From Nigrospora sphaerica (taxonomy: Eukaryota; Ascomycota; Sordariomycetes; Amphisphaeriales; Apiosporaceae), in the NCBI GenBank assembly GCA_018287875.1, contig JAGVVL010000001.1, forward strand, positions 8,308,001-8,372,000: a DNA stretch of 64,000 nt, written 5' to 3'. The notes beneath the pieces were generated by a model. It did not search any database. It was not told where the DNA came from and worked only from the letters and a program-made list of their open reading frames with translations. Shown here one piece after another: positions 33,869 through 46,281 of this stretch. Positions within the stretch are counted from its first letter, which is position 1; every line of letters begins with the position of its first letter. Both the position numbers and the translations under genes were made by a program.

Positions 33869-34996
33869 TCACGGAGTCGATCGCAGAAACTTGATCACCG
33901 TCTCAACCAGCCACTTCTCGGCATCCGGGTGCTTAGCTCTGTGGTTGGCCCGGGGGATCACGCCCGATAGGGGACTCGCAACGCCGGGACGGCACAGAGA
34001 CCTCCATGTCTCAATCAGGGCGGCCTTGTCAACCGAAGGCGGCATGAACTCGTCCCGGTCCGAATGCAGGATGAGAAGGGGCTTATCGAAGCGCTGCCAG
34101 AACTTGGCGGCCACTTCTTGGGGATGCTCCGGGTCGAAGTAGTTGTCCTCGCCGCTGTACAGGGACACGGTGAGCGTTGGGATCGACCACCTCGCGGGCC
34201 GGTCCCGCGAAGGAGGGTGCAGACTTACTCTTTGGCGGCCAAAGCGTACCAACGCTGGGCACTGATGGGCGTGTCCAAGAAGAAGTCGGGTAGATGCTTC
34301 AGTGGCATACGCTCGTGGCCCTTGCCCGAGGATATCAGATCCTTGGCCACTCGGACGCCCTCGTCGAGTTTCTCCATGCCCACGTCTATGGCAAAGGCCG
34401 GCCTGTCGGCGACGGGAGCCTGAAGAATGAAGCCATCGACAGGGGGAAGATCGGGGTATGCTGGTGACACATATTCCATGCAATCCTGCCAAGGTCAGCA
34501 GAAGCTCGAAAGCACGAGTACTTCACAAACCGCCAGGACGGCGGCGTGGTGAGAGGAGCCCAGGGAGGGCAAGGAACGAAGGGGTATATTTTGATTTTAC
34601 CTGGGTTCCCGTGGAGTGGCCCATAAGCACGATGGACTTCTTGCCTATGGACCGTAGATACTCGACCAGGGCAGCGATGTCGGCCACATCGTCGACGAGG
34701 CGCTTGAAACCGAACTGGGCAAAGGAACTTCCCAGTCGGAATTGGAAGACTGAGTAGCTCAGGTCGCTGTGATCCTCAAGGGCATGGGCGATGGCCTGGG
34801 GGTAAGCAACGGAATGAGGCCCATCACCGAGGCCGCCGATGAAAACCAGTGCATTTTGGGCCGACGAAGGTCCCGATTCGTAGGCACATGCGTCTTTGGT
34901 GGGGGAGTTGAAAGGGTGGACGATAGTGGGAAAAGGAAGCCGGGGGAAGCGAGGAGACAGCGGGGTTTGGGGAAGCTGGGGGGTTTGGAGCGACAT
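33869..34996 (-). CDS. DUF1749 alpha/beta hydrolase (SidJ-like esterase family)
   Basis: Three exons (34996-34601, 34485-34229, 34154-33869) encode 312 residues. The fold is alpha/beta hydrolase. Visible motifs are ALVFIGGLGDGPHS near the N-terminus, the nucleophile elbow GHSTGTQD (Ser about 129, completed across intron 1), VDGFILQAPVADRPA, the acid Asp in LLILHSDRDEFMPP, and the catalytic His in IPRANHRAKHPDAEKWL. DUF1749 proteins are widespread in fungi. One, Aspergillus SidJ, hydrolyses the siderophore fusarinine C. No siderophore genes neighbour this copy, so the substrate is unknown. It is transcribed divergently from TTI1 across 361 bp. No signal peptide or membrane segment is seen. Confidence 0.9.
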
Positions 34997-35357
34997 GGCT
35001 GGACGTTAGCGATTCCGGGAGGCTAATTGTTTAGGTACTGGGTTGGCCCTGGTGATGGAGTCACAGTAGCCAATGCGGTCTTGGGGGTTGGTTGGTTGGT
35101 TGTGAGGGTATTTAGATCATGTTAGTACATACATCACACTTAGTTGTGGTGTGTGACGCCACAAAGCGGAGGTGGAGGTCGTCGCCTCAACTGAGCTCAA
35201 CTGCAGCTTGTGGCCCGAAAAGAAAGGCTTGGAACTTTTGGCGAAACCACCAAAGGCGGCACCACCGCCCACCTGCACCGATGCCCCGAAGTCGCTCTTT
35301 CGGCCCCGTCACCACCTGGAAAAAAGACCCTTGGGACAAGATGCCAGTTTGAACGAG
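34997..35357. promoter_or_regulatory. Shared divergent promoter, DUF1749 gene / TTI1
   Basis: 361 bp lie between the two start codons. A GGTTGGTTGG run occurs at about 35086-35101. Part of the right end is an open frame continuous with TTI1 exon 1 (from about 35172), so the TTI1 start could lie further upstream. No TATA element stands out. Confidence 0.45.
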
Positions 35358-38300
35358 ATGGCCGCCTCTTCGTCCACCGCCAGAACCGGGTTCTTCAAAG
35401 AGGTGCGCCTGTCACCCGCCACGGACTGACTGGGTCGCAACTCCCGATGACCGCCCCGCTAAATCTTCCAACAGCTCAAACCGCGATGCGTCAGGATCAA
35501 CGAGTTGGTGGTGCGCGCTCCTGACAAAAGGGCCAGCGCAAGGGACCTCATCGACGTGACCGAAGATCTGATCGCTGTCCTCGAGCGCCAGCTCGCCCGC
35601 GACGCCGCCGTTTTGGACGAGAAACTGGCCGACTATGTCTTCTTTCCGCTGTCCAACGTCCTGCGCAACCAGCAACACTACCCGATCCGCCTCACCGAGG
35701 TGACGGTCAAGTGTCTGCGGATCCTGGTCCAGCACGGGTGGAAGAGCAACATCTCTAAAGAGCTATCGCAACAGCTGCTCATCCTACTTACCTTCCTCGT
35801 CGGCGGCCTTCCCGGGCAGGACCGGCGGCCGGCTGTCCCCGAGGAGACGACGCTCGAGGCCCTCCATGCTCTCGCCGAGGTGCTCAAGGCCACGGGCGCT
35901 TCGGCTGCCGGCGCCGCATCACTCACGGCATCCGATGCTTTGCCCGCTCTGGGTCACACCATCACCGTTGTGCTAGAGGCAATCACGGGTGGAACCACGC
36001 CCAGCATCCAGCTACAGGCTTTGCAGGCGCTGGAAGCCATCCTCGCCGCCATCAAAGACGCCGAGGCTCTTGCTACATTACTTCCCGGCATAGTATCCTC
36101 GCTTACCAAACTCCTCACCGCCCCCGTGGCACCCAAAACGTCGAGGAAGGTTCTTGCCCAGGGGGTTGCCACGATGAAGTCGGCGCTGGTTGGTGTGTTG
36201 GCCGATGTCAAGGTTAGAAACCTCACCAAGGCATTGCAAGAAGGCAATGGAGAAGTCAATGACGGAGGAAAAGTCCTCACAGCGTCGTGGCTTCGGGCCA
36301 CCGCCGACCAAATCAAGCTGGCCTTATCCAACGCGCTCAAGCTGCGCAATCACAAGGCGCCCGACGTCCGCGAGGCACTAGAAAGGTTCTGCATCGCCCT
36401 TCTGGATGAGTGCCACCAATCTCTCGCCAACTGCACTGGTATTCTCGTTGAGTCCGCCATGGTGCTCGCCGTAGAGGAGGAGAACAAGTCACTCCTGAGC
36501 TCCGGCCTAAACACCGGCCTCGCCGACCTTGCGGTGATACATCCAGAACTGACCGAAACAGTCAAGTCCACGGTTTACAACTGGGTCACAAGTCTGCCGC
36601 GGATCATGCAGTCAAGTGATGGAAGTGTCAAGCGTCTCGCCATCCAAAACCTGATGAAGGGACAGCGACTTATCAACACCCTCCGGATTGACTCGTCAAC
36701 TCTACATATATCGCTCGCGTCATCGCTACGAGACAGCGTTGCTGCGCTGATCACAGAAGGACAGTCAAGCAGCCAGCTAATCGAGGTGAACAATACCGAC
36801 TTGATGTCCGGCTCGGGGTCTCTTGTTCTGGCCGCGGACAGACTGACCTTTCAGCCCACACTACTGAGCCAGCCTACGCAAAAGGATACACGGGAGGAGA
36901 TCATACGTCTCGTCTCAGCGAGCGGCCCCTTTTTACACCAAACCAGGCTCACCAGTGATATGTTGGACTTCGTCAGGGAGTCAACTGGCAACGCGCAGGT
37001 CGCTTCATACTGGCTGGCACTTGAGCTGGTCAAGTCTGGTCTGGCGCAGTCGTCGGCGGTCGATGAGTTTCTGGATTTCAGCTCAGCCGGCGAGCCCGCA
37101 GACGAACACGAATACCTACTCCAGGAGCTCTATTCCTATTCGGTAGCGGTGCTCGACGCCGGCGCAGAAGCCGAAGGGGCCGACTGGAGGGCCCAAGCAC
37201 TGGCTTTGGAAGTGACAACCTTTGCGGCGACGAGAATGGGGGTTGATTTCCGACCCGAACTAATCGACGTGCTCTATCCCACGGCGACGTTCCTCGGGTC
37301 TAGCGTGCCGCAACTGCGAGAGCACGCGATTGTCGCTCTCAACAGTATTGCCACTGCGTGCGGCTACGCCAATGTTACCGAGTTGGTGGTGGAAAACGCC
37401 GACTATATGCTCAACTCCATATCCTTGCGGCTGAATACCTTTGATATCTCCCCAGCCTCGACGCAGGTCTTGAGGATGATGGTCAGACTCACAGGCCCGA
37501 AGCTCATACCCTTCCTCGACGATGTGGTAGCGTCCATATTTGCGGCGCTCGACAACTACCATGGGTATACCATGCTCGTCGAGAGCCTGTTCAGTGTACT
37601 TGCCGAGATCGTCAATCAAGGGGCCAAATCCGATCTTCTGCTTCTCGAGGATGCTTCCAGGCCAAAGATTGACCACCGGAAACGCGCACCGCAGGCTGCG
37701 AGCATTCAGGAGATTTCTGGACTCCTCGACCAGCGTGCGGAAAGGAAGCGGAAACGAGACCAGGAGGACGACTCGGGCCAACGAGAGGTTTTCCCCAAGA
37801 AGCCGTGGAGAGAGGAAGATCGGGAAGGGGCCGATGGTGATGGCGAGGATGATTTGGACGATCCAAATCAGGAGATGGAGAAGAAGCCGTTACCCAGGAC
37901 GCCGACATACGCCCTACTGACGCGGATCACGGATTTGACGCAGCACTACCTCACCTCGCCCACCCCCACGCTCCGAAAGTCCCTACTCGATCTGCTCGCC
38001 ATGGTCTGTCCGGCGTTGTCGCCCGACGAGGACTCATTCCTCCCGGTCGTTAACTCCATCTGGCCGGTTCTGCTCGCCCGCCTCTACGATCCGGAGCCCT
38101 TTGTGGTAACGGCAGCTTGCAAGGCTCTCTGCGCCCTCTTTGCGAGCGCCGGCGACTTTCTCGGCACGCGCATCAAGACGGAATGGGGGGACGGCCTCGG
38201 GAAATGGTGCGCCAGAGCGAAAGACAACAGCCGGGCTGGTCGGGGTCAACGGCACGCCTTGTCTGGCAGTAGCCGGGCTGGGGTCGCGATGCCGATTCGC

Positions 38301-38651
38301 TCATCCGGACGGGGCCTGCTCGAGTCAGTCACGCTGCAGGAACCGTCTGTGAGCCTCGAGTCGGCCCCGCGCGTGGGTTTGGGCGAGTTCACGCAGGTGG
38401 CGCAGGTCTGGGACGCCGTGCGCGGCATGCTGGTGGCCCTGGTCTCGTTTGTCCGCGTCGACGACGACGTCTTCGAGCAGATCCTCGCGCTGCTGGCTGA
38501 CGAGTTGCACGCCACGCCCGGGGCGCGTGAGGCGCTCGAGGCCGTCAACGCCGACGCCGTCTGGTTGGCCTTGTACGAAGGGGGCTACGGGCCGCGGCGG
38601 CGGGAACTCCGTCGCCCGTCGCTCGAAGGCATCCAGTTTGTCGAGGTCTAG
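35358..38651 (+). CDS. TTI1: TELO2-interacting protein 1 (Tti1), TTT complex subunit
   Basis: Two exons (35358-35402 and 35475-38651, 72-nt intron) encode 1073 residues. Exon 1 gives MAASSSTARTGFFKE and joins in frame to LKPRCVRINELVV, the typical Tti1 opening. The rest is a long helical ARM/HEAT-type solenoid, including YVFFPLSNVLRNQ, VKCLRILVQHGW, LLILLTFLVGG, and C-terminal SPDEDSFLPVVNSIWPVLLARLYD, which matches the conserved Tti1 end region. A Lys/Glu/Asp-rich loop (about 37740-37880) precedes the last helical block, as is common in this family. With Tel2 and Tti2, Tti1 helps HSP90 fold and stabilise PIKK kinases (TOR, ATM/Tel1, ATR/Mec1). Only one short intron is present. In-frame sequence extends upstream to about 35172, so the start is moderately certain. 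Confidence 0.88.
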
Positions 38652-41600
38652 GCGCTTTCTGTACCGAGGGCTCGTGCCCCTGCTCTGATTGTCGCTCCTC
38701 CCGACGCTGAACCATCCAGTAGGTAGACATCAGTCTCGAAACCGCCGAGTAAATAAGACCGAGGATTTATACCCCCGTATTTCCCAACAGAACCACTCAG
38801 TAATGCCATGTCCGTTCCCAGACCGTTCATTGTCAGTCTTCCTGCCTGTCCGCATGTCTGCCTTATCTGCCCCGGTTATATCTGCCTAGGTAATGTGGTT
38901 CACGGAGCTGATTCAGCGACCCACGGCACCCTCGTGGAGGGTCACGATCCACTGTTCCCCATCCGCCTGGACAGTCTGGGGAAGAATTTTAATTACGTAC
39001 AAATTGAAAGTGCCACGATGGCCCCGTACGGGGTAAATTGTCAGGCAGCCGGGCGTCGACCCCGTCCCATCCATGGATGGGATGGCATGTATGTGTACAT
39101 GTGTTGTAGCAGACGCAAAAGTCCCGGCCTCTCTCTGACTCTCTCCTCCCCCTTCTCTCCCGCCCCCCATCCTTCCCTCTCTTTTTCCTCCCCCCCCCCT
39201 CTCTCTCTCTCGGTTCTGCTCTCTTTCTTCCTCCGTCCCTCTTTTTGAGGTGGAGAGGGCGGATAGAAAGGGCCGGTGGCCATAGCGGACGGGCGTTCTG
39301 AGCAAACCCGATTATTTCTGTTACTGTTCCGGTCGTTGCGCCGGCCGGGCATTCCCGGGGGGTTCAAACTTTACGCTTGCGAAAACAGGCGCCGTCGGCC
39401 AGGGAAAGATGGCAGACGGGAAGGCGAAAAACAAATAAAGCTCACGGCGTCGTTTCGCTGGGCGCGGTGCTTGACTCCTTTGGCAGTAGGCGGCCGCCTT
39501 ACCGGAAGCCAGGAACGGATGCGGGATCTTCCTTTGGAGAGAACTTCCGCCGTGCCGGAAATACCCACACCCCAGGAAGGTGTGGCTAGCACCAAACCAA
39601 TAACCGGGTTGGAACTTAGTGTATTGGTGGTCAGGAGTGCCGGGCTGCCCGGAGGGAGGACGAAGCGGGCATTTGCTTGCCGTCGCGTGCGTGGGTGCGC
39701 GGTGACCGAAGGAGAAGGTATGCGATAATAGCAGGCTTTCCTGCCAACGGTGCAAGGCACACCCTTGGGCTTCGGCCCCCCGTTCCGGTTAGGGTGCTGT
39801 CGTTTGGATTCCCCGTTTGATTCCGTAGAGCACTTGGCACCTACCCAGGCCCTGGGCACCTGGTTCCTGCGTGCAGAGGAGCGCGTCTGGGCCAGAGCGT
39901 AGCGGGTCCGGGCCGGCCGTTCTTTGACCTAGCGGGCGGCAAAGGTCTCGTGATCCGGACGAGGCGGTTAGGCTCCCGCGACTCTCAGTCGACCCTGGAG
40001 GAAGACTGGAACCGGGAGAAGAGGTGTGGTCGTCCCGCGCAGCTTACCGGAGGGCTCGGTACGCCTCAGGCGAATATTGTCGGTGCAAGTGCCGAGTGGC
40101 GCCGGGCTGTCAAGGCCGTAATGCTGTTGTAATGCCTCATAGTCATATCTTCGTACGTAGTAAATCGACCATGGCGAGCCAATGAGCCCCCTCCCCCCAC
40201 CCAGAACTGTATTGCGCCACGACGTTTGTGTCTGGGGGCCGTATCGCGGAGACAAGGGGGATGGGGGTTCTTTTGCCCAATACTGTGGAAGCCCGGGGGG
40301 CCAAGAGACATGGATGTCGTCCAATAAGGCCAGGTAGACAATCCAGCTCGGCGTTATTTTCCAGGCGCAAGTGCGGTTCATGCGAAGCTCATGACTCGCC
40401 CGCCCGGGGCCCCGTCGCCCCAACAAGACACAACAGGGAGGGCGAGGGCCGCCAGCGGTGCGATACTGGGGACTTATATCGCGGGCCCCTTGTCTTCGAG
40501 CTCCGTCGCCTGGGCCATTTAAGCGCACGATGAGGCCGTCACTGGTTTGTTTGACCAAGCCAGGCTGCTGACAGCTTACCCGAACCCGAACCGTTCGTCA
40601 GGGTTGCCACGCAAACGGAGTTTAAACGAGACTCGTCGTCCTGCGAGGAACACAAGTCGGGAGAAGCGGACAGGGACAAGCTCTTTCCAAGAAAACGCCA
40701 TGGCACAGACAAGCTTCCAAGCCGGGCTGGGCGATTGTCCGTGTGTGACCTGCGTTCCACCCCTGCCTTCTCCCAATTGGCGCTGTAACATTCCACGTTG
40801 GCCTGCCGTCGGCTGTGTAGCTCTATAGTAGCGGGCCAGAGACGGTGGCGACGGACCATGCTTGGGTACTACAAGGCGTCTTCACCTCCGTCGGGTTTCT
40901 GCAGGCCGTAGCTGAATGGTTAGCATGCCAGGCCTTGCCTTGATTCTGAACTAGGATCGGGGTGTTGCGGCTGCGGCGACTAGGTACCAACAGCGACCTA
41001 GGGTTATGCACCTCGACCTGAACGGTAAAAGGGACATGCGAAGACGCAGACAGCTGAGATCGTGTCGGTGTCGACATCGCATTCTATGTGGGCCTGAGAG
41101 CCTAGACCGTGCGGCAGGCGTTCGATTTTCTGCGTATTCCCCAGGCGTCGAGGCACAGGCTCTAGCCTGATCGGGGGGTTCGTCCCGGCGCTTTGGCTCT
41201 CGTTAGAACCGTTTGGGCCGGCCCCGAGAGAATTGGGATGTGCCGAATGGCTTCATGGGACACGCGTGAGTACCGGAGACAAGGAACTTGACTTGTTACA
41301 CAGCCAGCACCCGTGTCGCCCTACCCCCTCGCGTCCCATGTGCAGCATCCGTATGCGTACTTGCTCGTGGCAGTCTCCATCTTGTCAAACCCAAGGGCAC
41401 ACGGTTGCCACCAGGAGTGGATGCATAGACGATTTCCATGCCTAAGAGCTCTTCAATTCATTAGACTGTGTTGGGGTGTGCGAGAAGCAACGATTTGGCA
41501 AGACGTAGACGGAAAGAGACGGAGAGAGGCTGGGCTCGTTCCACTCATCCTCACGACAGAGCCGAGACTCTCAAAGGACCCCGAGAGGGCCAGGGAACCC

Positions 41601-42639
41601 ACGCGAGCAACCGCAGTAGCGGCCATTAGCCGGTGAGCTTATCAGTGCGCTACTTTCGAGGTGGTCTGTCGACGGATCCAACAACAACCCCTGTGTGTGG
41701 GGGGGGATGGAAGGCCACACCACCCACAGTAGCGCCCGAAGCCGCTGCTGTGTAAATGCTTTGGAACCAGGACAGGGGCCGCCGCATGGATGCGGTACCA
41801 GCCAACTGACAGCAAAGCCGGAGAACTTTCACTGCTCACCAATGCTCAAACCGCGAGACCCTCCCGGCTTCGCAATTCGTAATTGCGATACGCGTCTCGT
41901 CCTAGTCGTGCTGTATCGTCTGGTCGTCCTGACCGTGGCCATTAATCGCCGCGGGCACACCGTTGGTGCTGCTCCGGTCAGACCGAGCCCGGCAGCCAAG
42001 ACAGCCCGACAGGTTACGGCCAGAAACGACCGTCCTGCGCATATAGTCGCATCTGCGTGCCGCTTCCTCTACTGCCTCTCGTCCCAGAGCCGTGGATGGA
42101 CCCGTCTCCTTGGTGCCGTTCAGCAGGCGACCTTCTCGGCTGGACTGCCCCAGAGAAGGTGACCACCGGGGCCTTGTCGGACTGGGTCGAGCACGATCCT
42201 TGGACCGTCCCATAATTAGCAGATCTCGGTCTCTTTCTGGGCAGGCTGTCGTCCGTCGGCACTGATAAGCATGTCGTGCGTGCCATGCTGCCTTGGGTTG
42301 AGCGGTAGGAAGCCTTGTACCTGTACGGCTAGCGGTTGCCACCCGAAACGACTCCATTCACCCAGAGGGCAGGGGCATACCGTGTGACGGTTCCACAGGA
42401 ACTTCGGGCAGCTGGGGTGTCCAAGTACGGAGAGGCTGACCCTGGACAGACCTGCGCCGTATGCGGCGGTGGGTAGACGGATAGTCCTGCTGGCCTCGCG
42501 GTACAGTACAGGTATATATCCCACGACGTCCCCCCCTCCAATCGTGTAAGTCGTGTGTCCAGGGACTTCTTCCGCCAATCCCGTTGTGACGTCCATCGAG
42601 ACACTCGAGACCTCTGGAAACCCTCCACACCTCGTCAAG
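38652..42639. other. 4-kb gene-free region between TTI1 and the permease
   Basis: No exon chain or domain is visible. A pyrimidine tract with C-runs and (CT)6 lies at about 39120-39250. Short open frames (up to about 240 codons near 42216-42935 minus) overlap the permease promoter or first exons and look fortuitous. A tRNA-like A-box at about 40909 has no matching T-arm. The right end must contain the permease promoter. Confidence 0.55.
42513..42519 (+). promoter_or_regulatory. TATA-like element of the amino acid permease
   Basis: GGTATATATCCC lies 121-127 bp before the permease ATG at 42640, a suitable distance for a fungal TATA box. It is unverified. Confidence 0.4.
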
Positions 42640-44504
42640 ATGTCGGACTCGGAGAAATATGAGGGCAAGAACCCCGTGGCCCATGCCACAGCTTCGCCTG
42701 TCGTCGACGAGGAAGTCGGTACGGTCGGCAAGACCGATCCTCTCAAGAAGGACCTCAAGGGCCGCCACATGCAAATGATTGCTATCGGTATGCCGATTCC
42801 CCGCCCCCCCCGGCCTGTCGATGATGAGCTGGACCTAACATGAGCACCCCAGGTGGCGCCATTGGTGCTGGTCTTTTCATCGGATCGGGTGGTGCGCTGT
42901 CCAAGGGTGGTCCCGCGGCGTTGGTATGTCGACACTCGCCCTACGGCTCCTGCCGGCGTTAACCCAGTTTCAACAGATTATCGGCTACCTCATCGTCGGT
43001 GTCATGCTGCTGTTTACCATGCAGGCTCTGGCCGAGTTGACCGTACTGTACCCTGTGAATGGTGCCTTCTACACCTATGTCGTGCGCTTCCTCGATCCCT
43101 CCTGGTAAGCCAAGCCAAGCCAAACCCGAGTTCGTCGAAGCCATACGTACTGACATGACCATCCAGGGGCTTCGCCATCGGTATGGACTATGCCTTATCG
43201 TGGCTCACGGTTCTGCCGTTCGAACTCATCGCGGCCAGCATCACCATCAGCTTCTGGAGGGAGGACCTGAGTGCGGGTATTTGGGTGACCGTGTTCCTTG
43301 TTGTGCTCAGCGCGATCCAGATCTTCGGCGTCCGCGGTTACGGTGAGGTCGAGTTTGTGCTGTCCATGATCAAGATTGCGGCTTGTGTGGGCTTCATCAT
43401 CCTCGGCATCGTCATCAACACGGGCGCCGTCGGCAACAAGGGCTACCTCGGCGCCACGTACTGGTCTGACCCCGGTGCGTTCCATAACGGTTTCAACGGC
43501 TTCTGCGCCGTCTTCGTCGTTGCCGCCTTTGCCTTCGGCGGCACGGAGTTGGTCGGTCTCGCGGCGGCCGAGTCGGAGAACCCCCGCAAGGCCATCCCCC
43601 GGGCGGCCAAGCAGGTCTTCTTCCGCATTTTCCTCTTCTACGTCGTCAACCTCTTCATCCTCGGCCTCATCCTGCCCTACACGGACCCGCGTCTCCTGAA
43701 CGCCTCGGGCGCCAACTCGAAGGCCTCGCCCTTCGTGCTGGCCATCCAGGACGCGGGCATCCAGGTGCTGCCGTCCATCTTCAACGCCGTCATCACCGTC
43801 TCCGTCATCAGCGTCGCCAACTCGTGCACCTTCGGCTCCACCCGCACCCTGCAGGCCATGGCCTCGCGCGGCATGGCTCCCAAGTTCCTCGAGTACGTGG
43901 ACAAGTCGGGTCGGCCCATCTACTGCGTCGGGCTGCAGATCGCCTTTGGCTTCCTCGGATACCTGGGCCTGGCGTCGGGCTACCAGACCATCTTCAACTG
44001 GCTGCTCGCGCTCTCGGGTCTCTCGTACTTCTTTATCTGGGGCTCCATCTGCGCTACGCACATCCGGTTCGAGTACGCCTGGCAAGCTCGGGGCTACAAC
44101 CTGAAGTCGATTCCGTACCGGCCGCCTATGGGCGTGTGGGGAAGTGTCATCGGCCTCTTCCTCAACATCGTCTGCATGATGGCCACCTTCTACAACGCAC
44201 TTTACGTAAGTTGAACGTTGCGCGACAAGCTCCGCACCTCGCGAGCACAGCCATGCTAACAAGTGTCGTACAGCCCACGCCCGACGCCGTCCCTAACGCG
44301 GCCGACTTCTTCCAGTCGTACCTGGCCGCCTTCGTGGTGATTGCCTTCTACCTGTTCTGGAAGATTTACAGCCGCGACTGGAGCCTGTACGTCAAGGTGG
44401 AGGACATGGACCTGCAGACAGGCCTGCGTATGCTGGAGGAGGAGGAGGAGGAAGAGGTGGCCAAGGGTCCGTGGTGGAAGCGCATCCTCCAGGCTATGTG
44501 GTGA
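42640..44504 (+). CDS. Amino acid permease (YAT/APC family)
   Basis: Five exons (42640-42787, 42853-42923, 42977-43104, 43167-44205, 44274-44504) encode 538 residues. All junctions restore conserved sequence, for example AIG/GAIGAGLFIGSGGALSKGG and LDPSW/GFAIGMDYALSW. The soluble N-terminus (about 40 residues) leads to LKGRHMQMIAIGGAIGAGLF, the signature first helix of fungal amino acid permeases. About 12 hydrophobic segments follow, with AFAFGGTELVGLAAAESENP (substrate site in TM6), NSCTFGSTRTLQAMASRGMAP and SYFFIWGSICATHIRF. The C-tail carries a Glu-rich run and ends PWWKRILQAMW. These proteins are plasma-membrane H+/amino acid symporters, normally nitrogen-regulated and ubiquitinated on N-terminal lysines. 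Substrate range cannot be told from sequence alone. Confidence 0.95.
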
Positions 44505-46281
44505 AGTACCGGGGGGGTTTGATTGATATTGATTATGGTAATGACGAAGGTCGTCGCGAGTAGACGCGGGGTTGCTTTTCCCCCGCGAGCTGCCAGAGGG
44601 CATTGGCGATTTATACCAGATACCACTCGCCATACAAAGCGATAATTCAAATGCAGATGGCACTTTCCATAACGGGCAGTTTTCGGACACTGGGGACCTT
44701 ATTGGGGTTGGCAATTAGGAACGGATGGGCGCCATGGAAGCCTTCTTTGGCCCCTCTCTGCCCCCTTTCTGCCGGGCAGGCCGTGTGGTGTTCCAGGGAT
44801 CGGCGCCAGGGCGCCGAGAGTAAGTATGGTCGAGAGCCCACACTGGGTCGCGTTGGCACCACGAACACGTCAACGGCCAGCGAGGAGGGCGTGCAGCGAA
44901 GCTGGCAGCGGGGGAAATGCACAGAAGAACAAATAGAAGTTGAGAGCTCCAGGTCGCGTATCCCGCTGCTGCATTGGATTGCATAGACTGGTGGGCTGTC
45001 TCGCAACTACTTCGTAACAATGAGCCGCGACAGAGACGAGGGGGATTGGCAGAAGGTGAGCGGGAGATGGTCCGATAAGAAGAACCCTGACGATCGCCGT
45101 CCATTCGTTGGGGACGAGTGGGAAGGTGTGATTGGGGAGGCGCGCAGCTGCACAGGCAACGACAGCAGTAACAACCACACTGCTGTTGCCTGGGGAAAGT
45201 GTTTGGCACTTCGCTGAGCACGGGGGGGCAGCATCAGACCAATATCTCATCTGATGCGGGAAGATGCGTCATTTAGAAAAGCGCCGTGCCGATGCATCCA
45301 TCATATATCACATGAATACATCCTCCTAATGTAGGTACATACCGTATGGGAGCCCCGTGAGGAGGGTTGGACACTTGCAGCTGTGAGTGTATTGTGTAAG
45401 ATATATGAGGTAGGTCCCACAGTAGGTAGATTCCAATGCAAGTAAATACATTAAAAGTACACCAAGTGCCTATTGATCAGTATAAGTGCATATGTACGGG
45501 GTAACCTGAGGTCCCTTGGATTAAGAACTATGTACGTGCCGCTACTGCCCAATCTCTCTTCTGAAGACCTCTCCAATATAGGTAGCTGGAGCTGGGCTGG
45601 AGTGGTTACACGTTGGGAACCGTTTCATGGTGGAATGGGGCCAGCCTTGCTTCCATCCCACTTGGGCCAATGCGCGCCCAAATATCCCAGAGGACAAATA
45701 ACTACTAATGTTTGAATAGGGCCGCCATAGCCAGCGCAGCCCGACTCCCTACGGACTGCCAGGGAAGAGGAGGAGGCCGTTGTTGAACCCCATCCAGGAT
45801 GATGGGCTTTTGGGAGGGGGTGGGTTTTGGACAGGGATGGCGAGAGCGCACGTCACCGAGGCTGGTCCATTGTGACCGTCCCTCTGCCCGCCTATCCCTT
45901 CTCCTATTCATCCATGCATTTTAAGTTAGTAGTGGGAGGGAAGGCCGGCTTTGCACACTGCACACACTGCATCTCGCGCGCGCGGCTGTAACCAGGCCAG
46001 CCTGTGACCCCACACTCGCCCATTCGGCCCCGTGTGTCCCTCTCGTTAGTGAGCGAGACGGCGGGAGAGAAAGAGAGAGAGAGACATCTCAATCCCCGGA
46101 TCGATTGTGTCTCGCCTCGCCCGCCCTGTTTCGACAAGAACACGATACGATACGGTCCGCCGACTCGTCTCCCCCCCCTCCGACACAACCCCCCTCCCCC
46201 TCCCGCCTGCCATCGAACCGCATCGTATCGTCGCCGTCCACTCCTTTGCCGACCCCCCGACGAGGGCCCTGAAGCCCGACC
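44505..46281. other. Intergenic region between permease and kinase
   Basis: The left part is permease 3' flank. The middle (about 45240-45720) is more AT-rich than average and without coding signal. The right 350 bp, with a GAGAGA run at about 46070-46082 and C/T-rich DNA, is the probable leader of the kinase gene. No RNA gene was recognised. Confidence 0.55.

Noticed and set aside
40900..40990. tRNA-like A-box (TAGCTGAATGGTTAGCAT)
   Set aside because: No paired anticodon stem and no B-box GGTTCRANYCC at a suitable distance; at most a degenerate fragment.
43195..44262. 355-codon open frame antisense to the permease
   Set aside because: A mirror frame of the large permease exon with a charged low-complexity translation; the sense strand has the APC signature and exact splice joins.
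45240..45720. AT-richer patch, possible RIP-mutated repeat
   Set aside because: Short, with no inverted termini, no target duplication and no transposon protein remnants.
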